A stretch of 24,853 bases of DNA, taken from assembly GCA_934668605.1 (NCBI GenBank), contig CAKUNY010000006.1:1-24853 (forward strand). Reading direction: 5' to 3'. How positions within the stretch are numbered: position 1 is the stretch's first letter; every line of letters starts with the position of its first letter. Below are positions 8,634 to 15,319 of this stretch, one piece after another. The notes below the pieces were generated by a model. That model saw only the letters and a program-made list of their open reading frames with translations. It was not told the origin of the DNA and did no database searches. A program made the translations under genes and the position numbers. Source of the stretch: an uncultured Oscillospiraceae bacterium (GTDB lineage Bacteria > Bacillota > Clostridia > Oscillospirales > Oscillospiraceae).

Positions 8634-8637
8634 ACGC

Positions 8638-8769
8638 TTATTTGCAGCTCTTGCCGCTCTGGTTCTGCGTCTGGTTCGAAGCGGACGCTTTGTTCTGAGA
8701 CGGATTGTGGCTGTTTTCGCTGTTCTGGCTGGACTGCTGTGTCCGGTTCTGCTTTTTGCTGTGAGACAT
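8638..8769 (-). CDS. 43-residue Ser/Asn/Gln-rich protein, probably spore-associated; unknown family
   Basis: The start is fixed by a perfect Shine-Dalgarno GGAGGT (8776-8781 on the complement) six bases before ATG. The product begins MSHSKKQNRTQQSS and ends NQSGKSCK. It is almost wholly Ser, Asn, Gln and Lys, with one Cys at the penultimate position and no hydrophobic segment, so it should be soluble and disordered. I do not recognise a named family. Some minor small spore proteins of Bacillus (SspO, SspP, SspN types) have a comparably polar composition, but no specific motif is shared. The gene lies 62 bases after spoVAE and has a sigma-G-like promoter in that gap, so expression in the forespore is a reasonable inference. 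Confidence 0.8.
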   Translation of the reverse strand: MSHSKKQNRTQQSSQNSENSHNPSQNKASASNQTQNQSGKSCK

Positions 8770-8798
8770 GAGAGTACCTCCAAAATTTGAGTTCACCA

Positions 8799-8828
8799 TA
8801 GGATACCACATTGTGCGGCGCTTCATAC
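8799..8828 (-). promoter_or_regulatory. Sigma-G/sigma-F-like promoter for the small Ser/Asn/Gln-rich gene
   Basis: On the minus strand GTATG (8824-8828) is followed after 18 bases by TATCCTA (8799-8805). The Bacillus sigma-G consensus is roughly GHATR, 17-18 bases, CATnHTA, so only the first base of the -10 differs. The leader would be about 23 bases and carries the GGAGGT ribosome-binding site. Confidence 0.5.
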
Positions 8829-8831
8829 CTG

Positions 8832-9188
8832 TCAGGCCTTATCCTTCGGGTCAAAAATCAGCGCGGCGAGGAAGCCGAAGACCATCGCCGCGGTCACGCC
8901 GCCAGCCGCCGCCTTGAGCCCGCCCGTGAGCGCGCCGAGAAGACCGTCCTCTGCGACTGCCTCGCGCACGCCCTTGGATAAATTGTACCCGAAGCCCGTC
9001 AGCGGAACAGTCGCGCCCGCACCCGCGAAGTCGACAAGCTTTTCATAAACGCCCGCGCCGCCCAGAATCACGCCCAGCACCACGTAACAAACCAGGATGC
9101 GCGCCGGGGTCAGCTTCGTTTTGTCGATCAGAATCTGGCCGAGCATGCAGATGAGCCCGCCGATGACAAACGCTTTCAGATACTCCAT
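8832..9188 (-). CDS. spoVAE: Stage V sporulation protein AE (SpoVAE/SpoVAEb type)
   Basis: This is a membrane subunit of the SpoVA channel that moves Ca-dipicolinic acid into the forespore and out at germination. The 118-residue product matches the usual SpoVAEb size of about 116. It has hydrophobic segments at about residues 5-20, 28-46 and 95-112, and the characteristic GATVPLTGFGYNLSKG motif in the central part. The start MEYLKAF is preceded by AAGGTG as Shine-Dalgarno sequence. It starts four bases after the spoVAD stop, so the two are co-translated. Longer upstream starts in the same frame would run into spoVAD and were rejected. Confidence 0.93.
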   Translation of the reverse strand: MEYLKAFVIGGLICMLGQILIDKTKLTPARILVCYVVLGVILGGAGVYEKLVDFAGAGATVPLTGFGYNLSKGVREAVAEDGLLGALTGGLKAAAGGVTAAMVFGFLAALIFDPKDKA

Positions 9189-9192
9189 CTCA

Positions 9193-10212
9193 TCACCTTC
9201 TTTCCGATACGATGGATACCGCGTGGCACACGCCGGGAATCGACTCGCCCTGCCACGAGGAGACGGGAGACAAAAGCGCGCCCGTCGCGCAGAAGAGTAA
9301 CCGTTGCAGCCTGCCTTCGCGCATCCGCCGCAGCAGGTGCCCGCACAGAACGCTTGCGCTGCATCCGCAGCCGGAGCCGCCGGCGTGAACGTCTTGCCGC
9401 TCGGTGTCAAAAATCATGACGCCGCAGTCATTGTAGCGCCCGGCAAGATCAAAGCCGTCCTGCCGCATCTGCTCGAGGACGATCTGCTTTCCCAAAACGC
9501 CGAGGTCGCCCGTGACAATGAGGTCGTAGTCCTGCGGCTTTCGTCCGAAGTCTTCAAAATGCTGCCGGATGGTATCGACGGCGGCGGGCGCCATCGCGGC
9601 GCCCATGTTGTTGGCGTCCTTGATGCCGAAGTCCTGGATCCTGCCGACGGTTGCGCATTCAACAAAGGGGCCTTTGCCGGTACTTGACACGATGCAGCAG
9701 CCGCTTCCGGTGACCGTCCACTGCGCGGTCGGCGTGCGCTGGCCGCCGTAACCCAGCGGGAAGCGGTATTGCCGCTCGGCGGAAGCAAAGTGCGACGAGG
9801 TAAGCGCGCCCGCCCGTCTGGCATAGCCCGCGTTTACGAAGCTCGCGGCCAGCAGAAGAGACTCTGCCATCGTCGAGCATGCGCCATAGAGCCCGAGAAA
9901 CGGAATCTTTGTCTCCCGAACGGCAAAGCTCGAGCTGATGCACTGGTTGAGAAGATCTCCGGCAAATAAAACGTCCAGATCGTCATAGGCAAGCGATGCT
10001 TTCCCGAGCGCCAGCTCGAGCGCGGTCTTTTGAAGCTCGCTCTCGGCCTTTTCCCAGCTGATTTGCCCCAGCTTCGTGTCCTGTGTGATCTGGTCAAAAT
10101 CCTCCCGCAAAGGCCCTTCGCCCTCTTTTTTGCCGGCAATGGCGGCGTTTGCCTCAATGGCCGGAAAGTTCGGGAAAACGATGCTCTGTTTTCCCCGGTG
10201 CAGTTCATGCAT
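9193..10212 (-). CDS. spoVAD: Stage V sporulation protein AD (SpoVAD)
   Basis: SpoVAD is the peripheral, thiolase-fold subunit of the SpoVA channel and binds dipicolinic acid directly. The product has 339 residues, the usual length. Visible signatures are GKQSIVFPNFP near the N terminus, FAGDLLNQCISSSFAVRE, GLYGACSTMAESLLLAA, and GYGGQRTPTAQWTVTGSG, followed by DLGVLGKQI and GGSGCGCSASVL near the C terminus. The start at 10212 is set by GGAGGG seven bases upstream. Canonical spoVA clusters have spoVAC directly before spoVAD; here the upstream neighbour is unrelated and is separated by two terminators. A sigma-G-like promoter lies just before the gene. Confidence 0.96.
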   Translation of the reverse strand: MHELHRGKQSIVFPNFPAIEANAAIAGKKEGEGPLREDFDQITQDTKLGQISWEKAESELQKTALELALGKASLAYDDLDVLFAGDLLNQCISSSFAVRETKIPFLGLYGACSTMAESLLLAASFVNAGYARRAGALTSSHFASAERQYRFPLGYGGQRTPTAQWTVTGSGCCIVSSTGKGPFVECATVGRIQDFGIKDANNMGAAMAPAAVDTIRQHFEDFGRKPQDYDLIVTGDLGVLGKQIVLEQMRQDGFDLAGRYNDCGVMIFDTERQDVHAGGSGCGCSASVLCGHLLRRMREGRLQRLLFCATGALLSPVSSWQGESIPGVCHAVSIVSERR

Positions 10213-10233
10213 GGAGCACCCTCCTTTTTTGTC

Positions 10234-10261
10234 TAGTATGGCCGGTATTTTCAAAAAATAC
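10234..10261 (-). promoter_or_regulatory. Sigma-G-like promoter for spoVAD-spoVAE
   Basis: On the minus strand GTATT (10257-10261) and CATACTA (10234-10240) are 16 bases apart. CATACTA fits the sigma-G -10 consensus CATnHTA exactly; the -35 has one deviation and the spacing is one base short. The leader would be about 15 bases and runs straight into GGAGGG. SpoVA operons are sigma-G dependent in Bacillus, which agrees. Confidence 0.6.
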
Positions 10262-10271
10262 GCGCGCGGGC

Positions 10272-10305
10272 AAAAAAGAGCCGCAGCGGAAAGAACCACT
10301 GCGGC
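10272..10305 (-). terminator. Second minus-strand terminator, just upstream of spoVAD
   Basis: In minus-strand RNA the stem is ten pairs, GCCGCAGTGG against CCGCTGCGGC, with one G-U that would be a mismatch in plus-strand RNA. It is followed by CTCTTTTTT (T-run 10272-10277). It isolates spoVAD from transcription of the upstream 97-residue-protein gene. Confidence 0.75.
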
Positions 10306-10324
10306 CAAGAGGAATGGAAAAATG

Positions 10325-10355
10325 AAAAAGAAGTCGCACCCATATTGTGTGCGGC
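10325..10355 (-). terminator. Terminator of the 97-residue-protein gene
   Basis: In minus-strand RNA GCCGCAC (10349-10355) pairs with GTGCGAC (10333-10339) with one mismatch, followed by TTCTTTTTC. It lies about 30 bases after the stop codon at 10384. Confidence 0.6.
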
Positions 10356-10383
10356 TTCCTGTTCGGCTATACGTGCGGATAAA

Positions 10384-10677
10384 TTATTTTTTTGCGGCCA
10401 GCGCACGGGTAAGCCAGACGCTGCCTAAATCGAGCGCGGTAAAGAAGCCGTCTTTTTCGCTCTTCTTTACGATGCGGTCTTTTGCTCTCGCGTTGGGGTC
10501 GGTGAGCTGGAGCTCGACGCTGACACGCGTTGCGATGTCGGTGTCCTGAACCTTCTTCGTTTCGAGAATTTGCAGCATAACGATGTGCGAGTCTGCCATC
10601 GAGCCGTAATAAATCATATTGTCCTTGCGCATCAGGGGATGCCCCTTGTATTGCAGGATTGTCTTTTCGTCTGCCAT
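10384..10677 (-). CDS. Conserved-looking 97-residue protein of unknown function
   Basis: The start MADEKTILQYKG is set by GGAGG with about eight bases to the ATG. The 97 residues have no signal peptide or membrane segment and read like a small soluble alpha/beta protein. Notable stretches are IYYGSMADSHIVMLQIL (about residues 21-37), TRVSVELQLTDPNAR, and an Ala/Leu-rich C-terminal helix ending LTRALAAKK. I recall similar unannotated proteins in Oscillospirales but cannot name a family, so no function is given. It forms its own transcription unit, with a good sigma-A promoter about 90 bases upstream and a terminator after the stop, and is not co-transcribed with spoVAD. Confidence 0.88.
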   Translation of the reverse strand: MADEKTILQYKGHPLMRKDNMIYYGSMADSHIVMLQILETKKVQDTDIATRVSVELQLTDPNARAKDRIVKKSEKDGFFTALDLGSVWLTRALAAKK

Positions 10678-10773
10678 ATCGAACCTCCTGTGATCATGTA
10701 GCATTCCGCCGGAAATCCCGCGAAACGCCCGAAACTTCTCATGCTTTTGGGCAGAAAACATATACTACAATAC

Positions 10774-10802
10774 AGTATAACAGATTTTCTCCCGGAAAGC
10801 AA
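10774..10802 (-). promoter_or_regulatory. Sigma-A promoter for the 97-residue-protein gene
   Basis: On the minus strand TTGCTT (10797-10802) and TATACT (10774-10779) are 17 bases apart, and TGT before the -10 gives an extended element. The leader to the ATG at 10677 is about 90 bases; I saw no recognisable riboswitch in it. Confidence 0.65.
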
Positions 10803-10893
10803 ATCTTTGTTTTTCCCGCATGGAAAAAATGAACGACGCGCGGAACCTGTGTGGGGCGCCGCTCTACGGAATTTTGCGCGTTCCCGAAAGACG

Positions 10894-11000
10894 CGTAGGG
10901 GGCGATGCCAACATCGCCCCATTGGGTACCATCGAATTTGCATTGGATTTCCGTAAAAACGGTGCCTACTGCCGGGTCGATGTGGGCATCGACCCCTACG
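10894..11000. repeat. MITE-like intergenic inverted repeat, copy 1 (~107 bp)
   Basis: The ends are inverted repeats of about 22-23 bases (10894-10916 and 10978-11000) with two internal mismatches; the outer sequence is GTAGGGG. The centre holds the core at 10934-10962, GGATTTCCG followed by an A-run and CGG, which is shared with the copy at 18532-18637. No ORF is convincing. It lies in the 385-base gene-free stretch 10678-11062, between the 97-residue-protein promoter and the ireB terminator; 10803-10893 in that stretch shows nothing I can name. Confidence 0.8.
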
Positions 11001-11026
11001 AACACCCAGGGAGGACGGATGAACAC

Positions 11027-11058
11027 AAAAAATCAGGCGGCACAGCCGCCTGATTTTT
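11027..11058 (-). terminator. Terminator of ireB
   Basis: A 14-bp stem (arms 11028-11041 and 11045-11058, core TCAGGCGGC) with a three-base loop, followed in minus-strand RNA by a U-run. It starts five bases after the ireB stop. A- and T-runs on both sides make it potentially bidirectional. Confidence 0.88.
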
Positions 11059-11062
11059 GGGT

Positions 11063-11308
11063 TTAGTCAAACAGATAGTGTCTCACGAGTTCCTGAAGCA
11101 GCTCGTCGCGGTCTACCTTGCAGATGAGGCTTCTGGCGCTTTTGTAGTTCGTGATATAGGTCGGGTCTTCGGAAAGCAGGTAACCGACGATCTGATTGAT
11201 GGGATTGTACCCTTTTTCACTCAGCGCGCTGTATACGGTTGTGAGCAGTGCTTTCATCTCTTGATCGGCTTCATCGGGAACTACAAATTTGATCGTGTTG
11301 TCGTTCAT
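11063..11308 (-). CDS. ireB: IreB-family regulatory phosphoprotein (UPF0297, YrzL)
   Basis: The 81-residue product matches the UPF0297 family: the central [20 protein letters not shown] (about residues 40-59) is nearly diagnostic, followed by [22 protein letters not shown] at the C terminus. In Enterococcus faecalis IreB is phosphorylated on N-terminal threonine by the PASTA kinase IreK and affects cephalosporin resistance; here Thr5 in MNDNTIKF is the candidate site. The start follows AAGGAGGG, eight bases upstream. The family usually sits between alaS and ruvX; here the gene stands alone, with its own promoter and terminator. Confidence 0.95.
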   Translation of the reverse strand: MNDNTIKFVVPDEADQEMKALLTTVYSALSEKGYNPINQIVGYLLSEDPTYITNYKSARSLICKVDRDELLQELVRHYLFD

Positions 11309-11366
11309 ATCGGTTAACCCTCCTTCGTCGGTTTCTTCGTTGATGGTAGTGTCATCTGACGCTAGT

Positions 11367-11395
11367 ATCATAGTATATTTGTGAGGCAATGTAAA
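11367..11395 (-). promoter_or_regulatory. Sigma-A promoter for ireB
   Basis: TTTACA (11390-11395) and TATGAT (11367-11372) on the minus strand are exactly 17 bases apart, each one base from consensus. The transcript would start near 11360, with a leader of about 50 bases. Confidence 0.75.
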
Positions 11396-11500
11396 TATCC
11401 TGAACATTTCATTTATGTTACAAGATTTTGAGCCGGATGACATAATGCCACACAAGATATATTATCGGCAACTACCAGAAGGCCGGGAGGGAACCGCGAT

Positions 11501-13885
11501 TTATCGCAGAGTGACGTTCTTTTCTTCCTTGAGCGCCGCAAGAACCTTTTCCACAACGCCGGTGGAGTCTTCGTCGGTCAGCGTGCAGTCGTCCGCGCGC
11601 AGCTCGAGGGAGAACGCGACGCTCTTCTTGCCGGGGGCAATGCCGGGGCCGCGATAGATATCGAAGAGGTTGATTTTGCGCAGGAGCTTTCCGGCGGCAT
11701 TCGAGATGCACCGCTCGAGCTCGCCCACGGTCAGCGCCTCGTCGCATACCAGCGCCAGATCGCGCGTGACGGCGGGGAAGCGGGGCAGGCTGTGGAAGAC
11801 ACGCTCTTCGGCAAGGGAGGCCTCGATGGTTGTAAAGTCGAGGTCAGCAACGTAGACCTCGCCGCCGATGCCGTAGGTTTCCGCGACCAGCGGATGGATC
11901 TGGCCGATGGTGCCTGCGAGCTTGCCGTCAATGAGAATATCGGCGCAGCGGCCGGGATGATAGCTCGGGTTCTCGCGGTTCGCGACGTACTCGGCGGGCT
12001 TGACGTTCAGAAGCGCAAGCAGCGCGTCGATTTCGCCCTTCATCGTGAAGAAGTTTTCGTGCTCGCCGTAGGTGCCGAAGATCAGGTGGCGCGGCTCTTC
12101 GGGAAGATCCTGCCCTTCGACGGGGAGATAGACTCTTCCGAGCTCATAGAGCTTGACACCCTTATTCTTCATCGCGTAGTTGCGGGCGAGAATGTCCAGC
12201 ATGCTGGGAAGAATGATCGTGCGCATGATGGAGGTGTCTTCGCCCAGCGGGTTTACGAGCTTTAACGTCTTGCGAAGCGGCGAATCCTTCGGAATGCGGA
12301 CGGCGTCAAACGACGCGGGGGAGACGAAGGAGTAGGTGATGATCTCGCTGTAGCCAAGGCTTCTTGCCGCAGCGCCCGCCTGATTTTCCAGCATCGCCGT
12401 CTCGGAGTAGCCGCCGCGCGTCGTTGTGCCGCGCATGAGCGTGGTTTCGATCTTATTGTAGCCGTAATACCGCGCGACCTCTTCGGCGATATCCGCCATG
12501 CAGCGAAGGTCGGGCCGCCACGACGGAACCTGGATCTGGCCGTCTGCAACAGGCACCTCCTCGCGGCGCAGGTACTCGATCATATCGGCCTCGGGGATGT
12601 CCGTTCCGAGAAGGGCATTGATCTTTGCGGGCTCGAGCGGAAGCGTGACGGGCGCGGGCACATAGTTGATGATATCGATCATGCCGTCCATGACCTCGCC
12701 CGCTCCGAGAAGCTCGACAAGCTCGCACGCGCGGTTGACGGCCGGAACGGTCAGCATCGGGTCAATGTCCTTTTCAAATTTCGCGGATGCGTCCGTGCGC
12801 ATGCCGAGCGCGAGCGCGGTCTTGCGGATAGAACTGCCGGAGAAGTTTGCAGACTCGAAGACCACGTCCACGGTGTCGGAGACGATCTCGCTGTTCTCGC
12901 CGCCCATGATACCGGCAAGGCCGACGGGCTTTGTCTCATCGGCGATGACGAGCATATCAGGCTGCAAGCTGCGGACGTTTCCATCGAGCGTCGTGAGCGT
13001 CTTATCCTCGCCCGCGCGGCGAACGATGATCTTGCCGCCGGAAACGTAGCGGTAGTCAAACGCGTGCATCGGCTGGCCGTATTCGATCATGACGTAGTTC
13101 GTAATGTCGACGATGTTGTTGATCGGGCGCACGCCGGCAGAGCGCAGGCGCTGGCGCATCCACTTAGGGGAAGGCGCAATTTTGACGTTCCGCACCATCC
13201 GCGCCGTGTACCGCAGGCAAAGATCGTCCGCCGGAACCTCCACATCGAGAAGGTCGGTAAGCACGCCTTCCGCGCCGCCCTTGACGACCGGCTCGTGATG
13301 GCGCATGGGGACGTTGAAGGCAGCCGCCGTCTCGCGGGCTAAGCCGAGAAGGGAATAGCAGTCCGGGCGGTTGTTCGTGATCTCAAATTCCACGATCGAG
13401 TCGTCGTTGCCGATCACTTTATTCATGTCCTCGCCAATTTCGACACCCTCGTCGTTTAAAATCCAGATGCCGTCTTCATAGGCGGTCGGGCAGTCGTTCA
13501 CGGTAAGGCCGAGCTCTTTGAAAGAGCACAGCATGCCGTTCGACTCCACGCCGCGCAGCTTTCCCTTCGTGATGTGCACGCCGCCGGGAAGGTAGGAATT
13601 GTGCTTGGCAACCGGAACAAGATCGCCGGTGTTCACATTCTGCGCGCCGGTGACGATCTGAATCGGTTCGCCGTCTCCCACGTCTACCATGCAGACCCAC
13701 ATGTGGTCGGAGTTTTCGTGCTTGGCCATCGACAGAACCTTGCCGACGACGACATTTTTGATGTCCTCGTCCATGCGCGTGGTCGTCTCGACCTTCTGAC
13801 CGGCGATGGTCATGATCTCGTCGTATTCCTTATCGGTTGCGGTGATATCCACAAACTCTTTGAGCCATTTTCTCGAAATATTCAT
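11501..13885 (-). CDS. pheT: Phenylalanyl-tRNA synthetase beta subunit (PheT)
   Basis: PheT forms the alpha2-beta2 enzyme with PheS that charges tRNA-Phe. The product has 794 residues, normal for the bacterial form. Domains in order are an N-terminal EMAP/tRNA-binding OB fold (VVGKVLSMAKHENSDHMWVC, about residues 46-65), the B3/B4 editing region with ITNNRPDCYSLLGLARE, the B5 domain, a catalytic-like core with NPLGEDTSIMRT, and the C-terminal ferredoxin-fold anticodon-binding domain beginning near FPAVTRDLALV (about residue 705). The start MNISRKWLKEF is set by AAGGAGGA. It follows pheS with a 15-base gap, so both are under the pheS T-box. No clear terminator was found in 11396-11500. Confidence 0.97.
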   Translation of the reverse strand: MNISRKWLKEFVDITATDKEYDEIMTIAGQKVETTTRMDEDIKNVVVGKVLSMAKHENSDHMWVCMVDVGDGEPIQIVTGAQNVNTGDLVPVAKHNSYLPGGVHITKGKLRGVESNGMLCSFKELGLTVNDCPTAYEDGIWILNDEGVEIGEDMNKVIGNDDSIVEFEITNNRPDCYSLLGLARETAAAFNVPMRHHEPVVKGGAEGVLTDLLDVEVPADDLCLRYTARMVRNVKIAPSPKWMRQRLRSAGVRPINNIVDITNYVMIEYGQPMHAFDYRYVSGGKIIVRRAGEDKTLTTLDGNVRSLQPDMLVIADETKPVGLAGIMGGENSEIVSDTVDVVFESANFSGSSIRKTALALGMRTDASAKFEKDIDPMLTVPAVNRACELVELLGAGEVMDGMIDIINYVPAPVTLPLEPAKINALLGTDIPEADMIEYLRREEVPVADGQIQVPSWRPDLRCMADIAEEVARYYGYNKIETTLMRGTTTRGGYSETAMLENQAGAAARSLGYSEIITYSFVSPASFDAVRIPKDSPLRKTLKLVNPLGEDTSIMRTIILPSMLDILARNYAMKNKGVKLYELGRVYLPVEGQDLPEEPRHLIFGTYGEHENFFTMKGEIDALLALLNVKPAEYVANRENPSYHPGRCADILIDGKLAGTIGQIHPLVAETYGIGGEVYVADLDFTTIEASLAEERVFHSLPRFPAVTRDLALVCDEALTVGELERCISNAAGKLLRKINLFDIYRGPGIAPGKKSVAFSLELRADDCTLTDEDSTGVVEKVLAALKEEKNVTLR

Positions 13886-13901
13886 TGTTTCATCCTCCTT
13901 C

Positions 13902-14930
13902 TTAGAACTGCGACAGGAAGCGGATGTCGTTTTCAAAAATCATGCGCATGTCGCTGATCTTGAACCGGCGCATGGCCATACGCTCCAGGCCGATGCCGAA
14001 TGCGAAGCCGGAGTAGATCTCGGGGTCAATGTCGCAGTTCTCGAGCACCTTCGGGTGCACCATGCCCGCGCCGAGCAGCTCGATCCAGCCCTCGCCCTTG
14101 CAGGTCGGGCAGCCTGCGCCCCTGCACTTGAAGCACTGCACGTCGACCTCGCAGCTCGGCTCGGTGAACGGGAAGTGGTGCGGGCGGAAGCGGATGACGG
14201 AGTCCTCGCCGTACATGGCCTTGATGAGCGTTTCGAGCGTACCTTTGAGGTCTGCCATCGTCACGCCCTTGTCAATGACCAGACCCTCGATCTGGTGGAA
14301 CATCGGAGAATGCGTCGCGTCGACCTCGTCCTTGCGGTAAACCCGGCCGGGGGCAAGGATGCGGATGGGCGGCTTTTTGATCTCGTCCATCGCGCGGATC
14401 TGCATGGGGCTCGTCTGCGTGCGAAGCAGGACTTTTTCGTCGTCCGTGATGTAGAACGTGTCGCTGCGATCTCTCGAGGGATGATTTTCCGCGATATTCA
14501 GGCGCGTGAAGTTATAGTCGGCAAGCTCGACCTCGGGGCCGTCAAGCACGCGGAAGCCCATCGAGATGAAGAGATCCTTCGCCTCGTCGAGCGCCTTGTT
14601 CATCGGGTGCCGGTGGCCGAGCTGAACGGGGTCGCCCGGAATGGTCACGTCGATGGCTTCGGCCTCTAATTTTGCTTCCAGCGCCTTGGCCTTAAGGGCG
14701 GTCTTCGCTTCCTCAAGCTTTTCCTCGATGGCGGCGCGGACATTGTTGGCGGCCTGACCCATGACGGGGCGCTCTTCCGCCGAGAGCTTGCCCATCGACT
14801 TTAAAACGCCGGTCAGCTCACCCTTTTTGCCCAAAAAGCGCACGCGCAGCGCGTCCAGCTCGTTGGTATCCGACGCCTTGGAGAGGCAATCGAGCGCTTC
14901 CTGCCGGATTTTTTCCAGTTGCTCTTTCAT
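13902..14930 (-). CDS. pheS: Phenylalanyl-tRNA synthetase alpha subunit (PheS)
   Basis: PheS is the class II catalytic subunit of phenylalanyl-tRNA synthetase. It has 342 residues, as expected. An N-terminal coiled-coil arm (about residues 1-90, with alternating Glu, Lys, Ala and Leu) precedes the catalytic domain. Seen in it are DVTIPGDPVQLGHRHPM, motif 2 in THSPMFHQIEGLVID, the FRPHHFPFTEPS strand, the bacterial CFKCRGAGCPTCKGEGW segment, and motif 3 GFAFGIGLERMAM. The start at 14930 has AAGGAG upstream, about nine bases from the ATG. Transcription begins about 290 bases upstream and passes through a T-box leader. Confidence 0.97.
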   Translation of the reverse strand: MKEQLEKIRQEALDCLSKASDTNELDALRVRFLGKKGELTGVLKSMGKLSAEERPVMGQAANNVRAAIEEKLEEAKTALKAKALEAKLEAEAIDVTIPGDPVQLGHRHPMNKALDEAKDLFISMGFRVLDGPEVELADYNFTRLNIAENHPSRDRSDTFYITDDEKVLLRTQTSPMQIRAMDEIKKPPIRILAPGRVYRKDEVDATHSPMFHQIEGLVIDKGVTMADLKGTLETLIKAMYGEDSVIRFRPHHFPFTEPSCEVDVQCFKCRGAGCPTCKGEGWIELLGAGMVHPKVLENCDIDPEIYSGFAFGIGLERMAMRRFKISDMRMIFENDIRFLSQF

Positions 14931-14980
14931 AAACAAAAACTCCTTCTTGTGATAATACGTAGTCTGGCGCTGATGGGCAT

Positions 14981-15224
14981 AAAAAATAGCCCTTCGCCCT
15001 GAAAAAGGGGACGAAAGACTTCTCTTCCGCGGTACCACCCGCATTCGCCTGACAGCGCACTCAACGCCCATAACGGAGCGACCCGGAGAGCCCTACTGAT
15101 TCTTTCAGGCCTCAGCTCGCGGGAGAACGCCCAAGCGCCTTGCAGCGGACGGCTTCCAGCGCCCCGTCCTCTCTGTCGCTGCATGCAAGCGCCGGACAAC
15201 CCGGTCTTAGCTTTTTTCAATCTG
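14981..15224 (-). promoter_or_regulatory. T-box riboswitch leader of pheST
   Basis: The hallmark T-box sequence is at 15027-15045 on the complement, containing GGGTGGTACCGCGG, which pairs with the uncharged tRNA 3' end. Downstream is a terminator hairpin at 14988-15020 (arms built on CTTTCG-CCC and GGGCGAAGG) and a T-run at 14981-14986. Upstream are the long Stem I sequences including an AGAGAGG motif. A UUC triplet at 15125-15127 (complement) is a plausible Phe specifier codon; I assigned it by position and did not fold Stem I. Uncharged tRNA-Phe should allow read-through into pheS. With the flanking promoters it fills the 389-base gene-free stretch. Confidence 0.93.
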
Positions 15225-15230
15225 TCACAT

Positions 15231-15259
15231 ATCCTAGCATAAAGTTCGGAATTTCGCAA
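15231..15259 (-). promoter_or_regulatory. Sigma-A promoter for the pheST T-box transcript
   Basis: TTGCGA (15254-15259) and TAGGAT (15231-15236) on the minus strand are 17 bases apart, with an extended TGC before the -10. It is back-to-back with the nnrD promoter; the two -35 boxes are eight bases apart. Confidence 0.65.
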
Positions 15260-15267
15260 CTTAAAAA

Positions 15268-15296
15268 TTGACTGTTTTTTCTCGATGCGGTATAAT
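15268..15296 (+). promoter_or_regulatory. Sigma-A promoter for the nnrD-alr-mazF operon
   Basis: TTGACT (15268-15273), a 17-base spacer, and a perfect TATAAT (15291-15296). The transcript would begin near 15303 with a leader of about 17 bases. Confidence 0.85.
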
Positions 15297-15319
15297 ATTT
15301 ACAAAAAGGGGGCGTGGAG

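Noticed and set aside
10820..11053. Plus-strand frame across repeat copy 1
   Set aside because: It reads through the inverted repeat and the ireB terminator, with no ribosome-binding site or conserved sequence.
13806..14669. Plus-strand frame of 287 codons opposite pheS and the pheT start
   Set aside because: PheS motifs 2 and 3 are intact on the minus strand; the reverse frame is a shadow.
14931..15224. A possible small gene or tRNA in the pheS upstream region
   Set aside because: The conserved GGGTGGTACCGCGG and terminator show it to be a T-box leader; no cloverleaf was found.
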